The position numbers and the translations under genes are program-made. A DNA stretch of 6,694 bases from an uncultured Verrucomicrobiota bacterium (GTDB lineage Bacteria; Verrucomicrobiota; Kiritimatiellia; RFP12; UBA1067): NCBI GenBank assembly GCA_946615275.1, contig CAMOHV010000062.1:1-6694 (forward strand). The letters are read 5' to 3'. Under the pieces are notes generated by a model. It saw nothing but the letters and a program-made list of their open reading frames with translations, was not told where the DNA came from and did no database searches. Below are positions 4,687 to 6,694 of the stretch, piece by piece (the first letter of the stretch is position 1; every line of letters starts with the position of its first letter).

Positions 4687-6654
4687 ATGTCAAGGACGGT
4701 TATGGCACTTTGCGCGGTGGCGTTCTGCGCGGCGGCGCTGGCGGAGTGTCCGCAGTGGATATCGGTGATGCCGCTGAAGGGCGAGTGCGCCGAGGAGCTG
4801 GCGAAGGATTCGGCCGACCTGGGCGAGACGACGTTTGTGGACGGCATAGCGTGGTGCTGCGCGCTGCACCCCGAGGGGGACCCCGTAGCCGACCGCGCGG
4901 CGATATACGCCGAAGCCTACCGCAAGGTGGCGCCGCGCCTGAAGTCGCTCTCGTCCGTCAAGCAGGGCATCCTCCTGCAGGCCACGATGGGCCACGGAGG
5001 CCGACCCGGCTCGCCGACGCCGTGGCAGCTCACCGTGCAGAGGGACGGCAAGAGCGTCTACAGGATGTGCCCGATGGACCCCAGGTTCCTCGACTACATC
5101 GCGCGCACATGCCGCACGCTATCGGCCCTCAAGCCCGACTTCTTCATGGTGGACGACGACACGCGCATGATCTGGGGCGGCGTGCCGGGATGCTTCTGCC
5201 CCCTCCACCTGGCGGCCTTCGCGAAGCGGACGGGGCGCGGCTGGACGCGCGAGGAGGTGGCGAAGATGCTCGCCTCGGGCGACGCCAGGATGTCGGCGGA
5301 GTGGGAGGCGGTGAAGGTGGACTCCCTCAAGCGGTTCTTCCAGACGATACGCGGCAACTTCCCGCCGGAGGTGCCTGGGATGCTGTGCGTGGTGACGGAT
5401 CCGTGCCACCTCAGGCACGCGCGCGAATTCGCGCAGATCCTCGCCGCGCCGGGCCAGACGCCCGTGATACGCGGCGGCGGGGCGCCGTACCATGGCTACG
5501 GGAAGGACCTCTTCCACGTGGTGGACATGCGCGCGGCGTACGCCAGGCAGATGGAGATGGTCGGCGGGGGCGTCGTGTACATGCAGGAGGCGGACACATG
5601 TCCGCAGACCCTCTGGGCGACGAGCGCCGCGCGCATGTACGACCATATCGTGATGCTGGCGCTCGATGGCTTCAAGGGCGCGAAGATGTGGATCACGCGC
5701 ACCGGCAACTACCATGAGAAGCGCTCCGCCGAGGCGTACAGGCGCATCTTGCGCGAGAACAAGGGGCTCATGGAGTGGGCGGCGAAGGTGGACTTCGCGC
5801 AGCGCGGCGTGGTGGTGCCGGCGTGCGGGCCGGTCAAGCGCAGCTTCGGCGACAGCTACCTGGCGCTCGTCGGCATCCCGTACAGGTTCGGCAAGGCGCG
5901 ACCGGGAGAAGTAACGGCGCTCACGGCCAGCACCCTTGCGCTGCTCCCCCCGGACGAGATACGCGCCATCCTCGCGGGCGCAGTGATCGCCGACGGCTCC
6001 GCCGCGCTCTGGCTGGTGAAGAACGGATATTCCGCCGACATAGGCGCGGCGGCGAAGCCGTGGGGCCGGGGCACGGTCCAGATGCACGAATTCGAGGATG
6101 GATTCCGCCAGGCCGGGGTAGGGAGGGGGGGCTTCGCCGACCTCTCCGACCTCGCGCCGGGCGCAAGGGCGCTGACGCGCCTGCTGAATCTTCCGCGCAT
6201 GGGCGACGATGTGGTGTGCATCGCGCCGGGCAGCACGCTCTTCTCCAATGCGCGAGGCGGCAAAGTGCTTCTCATGGCGCAGCCCCTGCCGCCGCAGATG
6301 CCGGTCTACTACGAGGCGGTCCTCTTCTCCGAACGCTGCAGGGACGAGATTGCGAATTGGCTGGCGCTGCTCGCGGGCGGCATCCCGGGGGGCGTGCGCT
6401 ATCTTGGGGTGGGCCCGACGATGTGCGAGGCGGGGACGATGGGTGAAGGGGAGAACGTGTTCGTCCTGAACATGCTCGACCTCGACGGCGACGACGCGCC
6501 GGAGATGGAGTTCGACGCGGCGCCGTCCTCCATCGAGCGGCTTCAGGGCGACGGCGCGTGGAGGGCGGTCGCGTTCGAGCGCGTCGGCGGCAAGGGCGTG
6601 AGGCTGCAAAGCCCCGTACTGCCGCAGCGCCCCGCCATATTCCGCTGGAGGTGA
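4687..6654 (+). CDS. Secreted glycoside-hydrolase-like (TIM-barrel plus amidotransferase-like domain) protein
   Basis: 655 residues from the SD-supported ATG. Residues 1-19 form a Sec signal peptide (hydrophobic MALCAVAFCAAALA, cleavage after A19 in ALA-E), so the protein is exported. Residues 22-370 read as a TIM barrel. The strand ending FFMVDDDTRM (152-161) with GCFCPLHL (168-175), and VYMQEADTCPQT (297-308) followed by a helix and AKMWITRTGNY, resemble the hypothetical glycosidase family common in Lentisphaerota and gut bacteria, related in shape to GH42-type beta-galactosidases. D156-D158 and E301 are the best catalytic candidates, by inference. Residues about 386-500 (GDSYLALVGIPYRF, then TLALLPPDEIRAIL) look like the degraded class-I amidotransferase-like domain that follows such barrels; a beta-rich tail follows. 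The barrel is unusually rich in Cys for an exported protein. Substrate unknown. No clear promoter lies between the upstream terminator and the SD. Confidence 0.88.
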   Translation: MSRTVMALCAVAFCAAALAECPQWISVMPLKGECAEELAKDSADLGETTFVDGIAWCCALHPEGDPVADRAAIYAEAYRKVAPRLKSLSSVKQGILLQATMGHGGRPGSPTPWQLTVQRDGKSVYRMCPMDPRFLDYIARTCRTLSALKPDFFMVDDDTRMIWGGVPGCFCPLHLAAFAKRTGRGWTREEVAKMLASGDARMSAEWEAVKVDSLKRFFQTIRGNFPPEVPGMLCVVTDPCHLRHAREFAQILAAPGQTPVIRGGGAPYHGYGKDLFHVVDMRAAYARQMEMVGGGVVYMQEADTCPQTLWATSAARMYDHIVMLALDGFKGAKMWITRTGNYHEKRSAEAYRRILRENKGLMEWAAKVDFAQRGVVVPACGPVKRSFGDSYLALVGIPYRFGKARPGEVTALTASTLALLPPDEIRAILAGAVIADGSAALWLVKNGYSADIGAAAKPWGRGTVQMHEFEDGFRQAGVGRGGFADLSDLAPGARALTRLLNLPRMGDDVVCIAPGSTLFSNARGGKVLLMAQPLPPQMPVYYEAVLFSERCRDEIANWLALLAGGIPGGVRYLGVGPTMCEAGTMGEGENVFVLNMLDLDGDDAPEMEFDAAPSSIERLQGDGAWRAVAFERVGGKGVRLQSPVLPQRPAIFRWR

Positions 6655-6694
6655 AGCCGCCGCGGACGGTCTATTGGACGACAAAAGCAAGAAT

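Noticed and set aside
4687..4750. Lipoprotein signal in the secreted protein
   Set aside because: C14 is preceded by VAF and C21 by LAE. Neither fits a lipobox, and ALA-E is a normal signal peptidase I site.
5119..6690. 523-residue open frame on the minus strand
   Set aside because: Antisense shadow of the secreted protein gene; no domain motifs and heavily Arg/His/Ala-biased.

Overview
This GC-rich window carries four protein genes on the + strand, one very small predicted gene, and a tRNA-Cys gene. Codon third positions are mostly G or C, while the short intergenic gaps are AT-rich. The set is a glycan-type enzyme candidate, a LarA-family nickel racemase/epimerase, a DUF362 ferredoxin protein and a secreted glycoside-hydrolase-like protein. 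It suggests an anaerobic, glycan-degrading bacterium of the PVC group, such as Kiritimatiellota or Lentisphaerota. That placement is an inference from protein style; there is no rRNA or marker gene to settle it.

Layout: (1) 3-1703 is the 3' part of a gene that starts before the window; it encodes a helical-toroid-like protein. (2) 1704-1790 is an AT-rich leader with a palindrome, a possible 13-codon upstream ORF and a strong Shine-Dalgarno (SD) sequence. (3) 1791-3077 is a LarA-like enzyme with its catalytic residues intact. (4) 3078-3219 holds a long imperfect hairpin that looks like a dispersed intergenic repeat. (5) 3220-4338 is a DUF362 protein with two [4Fe-4S] motifs. (6) 4375-4665 is a compact transcription unit: a near-consensus promoter, a leaderless or almost leaderless 32-codon ORF for a very basic peptide, tRNA-Cys(GCA) with encoded CCA, a trailer hairpin and a rho-independent terminator. 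(7) 4687-6654 is a secreted TIM-barrel-type protein whose SD lies just after the terminator. The last 40 bases hold nothing I can identify.

The first three large genes may serve one pathway, such as breakdown of a sugar or sugar-acid polymer followed by epimerisation of a 2-hydroxy acid and a redox step. This rests on proximity and family type only. The larB, larC and larE genes for the nickel-pincer cofactor are not in the window. No CRISPR array, phage gene, transposase or defence system was seen. The most distinctive item is the basic-peptide/tRNA-Cys/terminator unit placed directly in front of a secreted enzyme gene.
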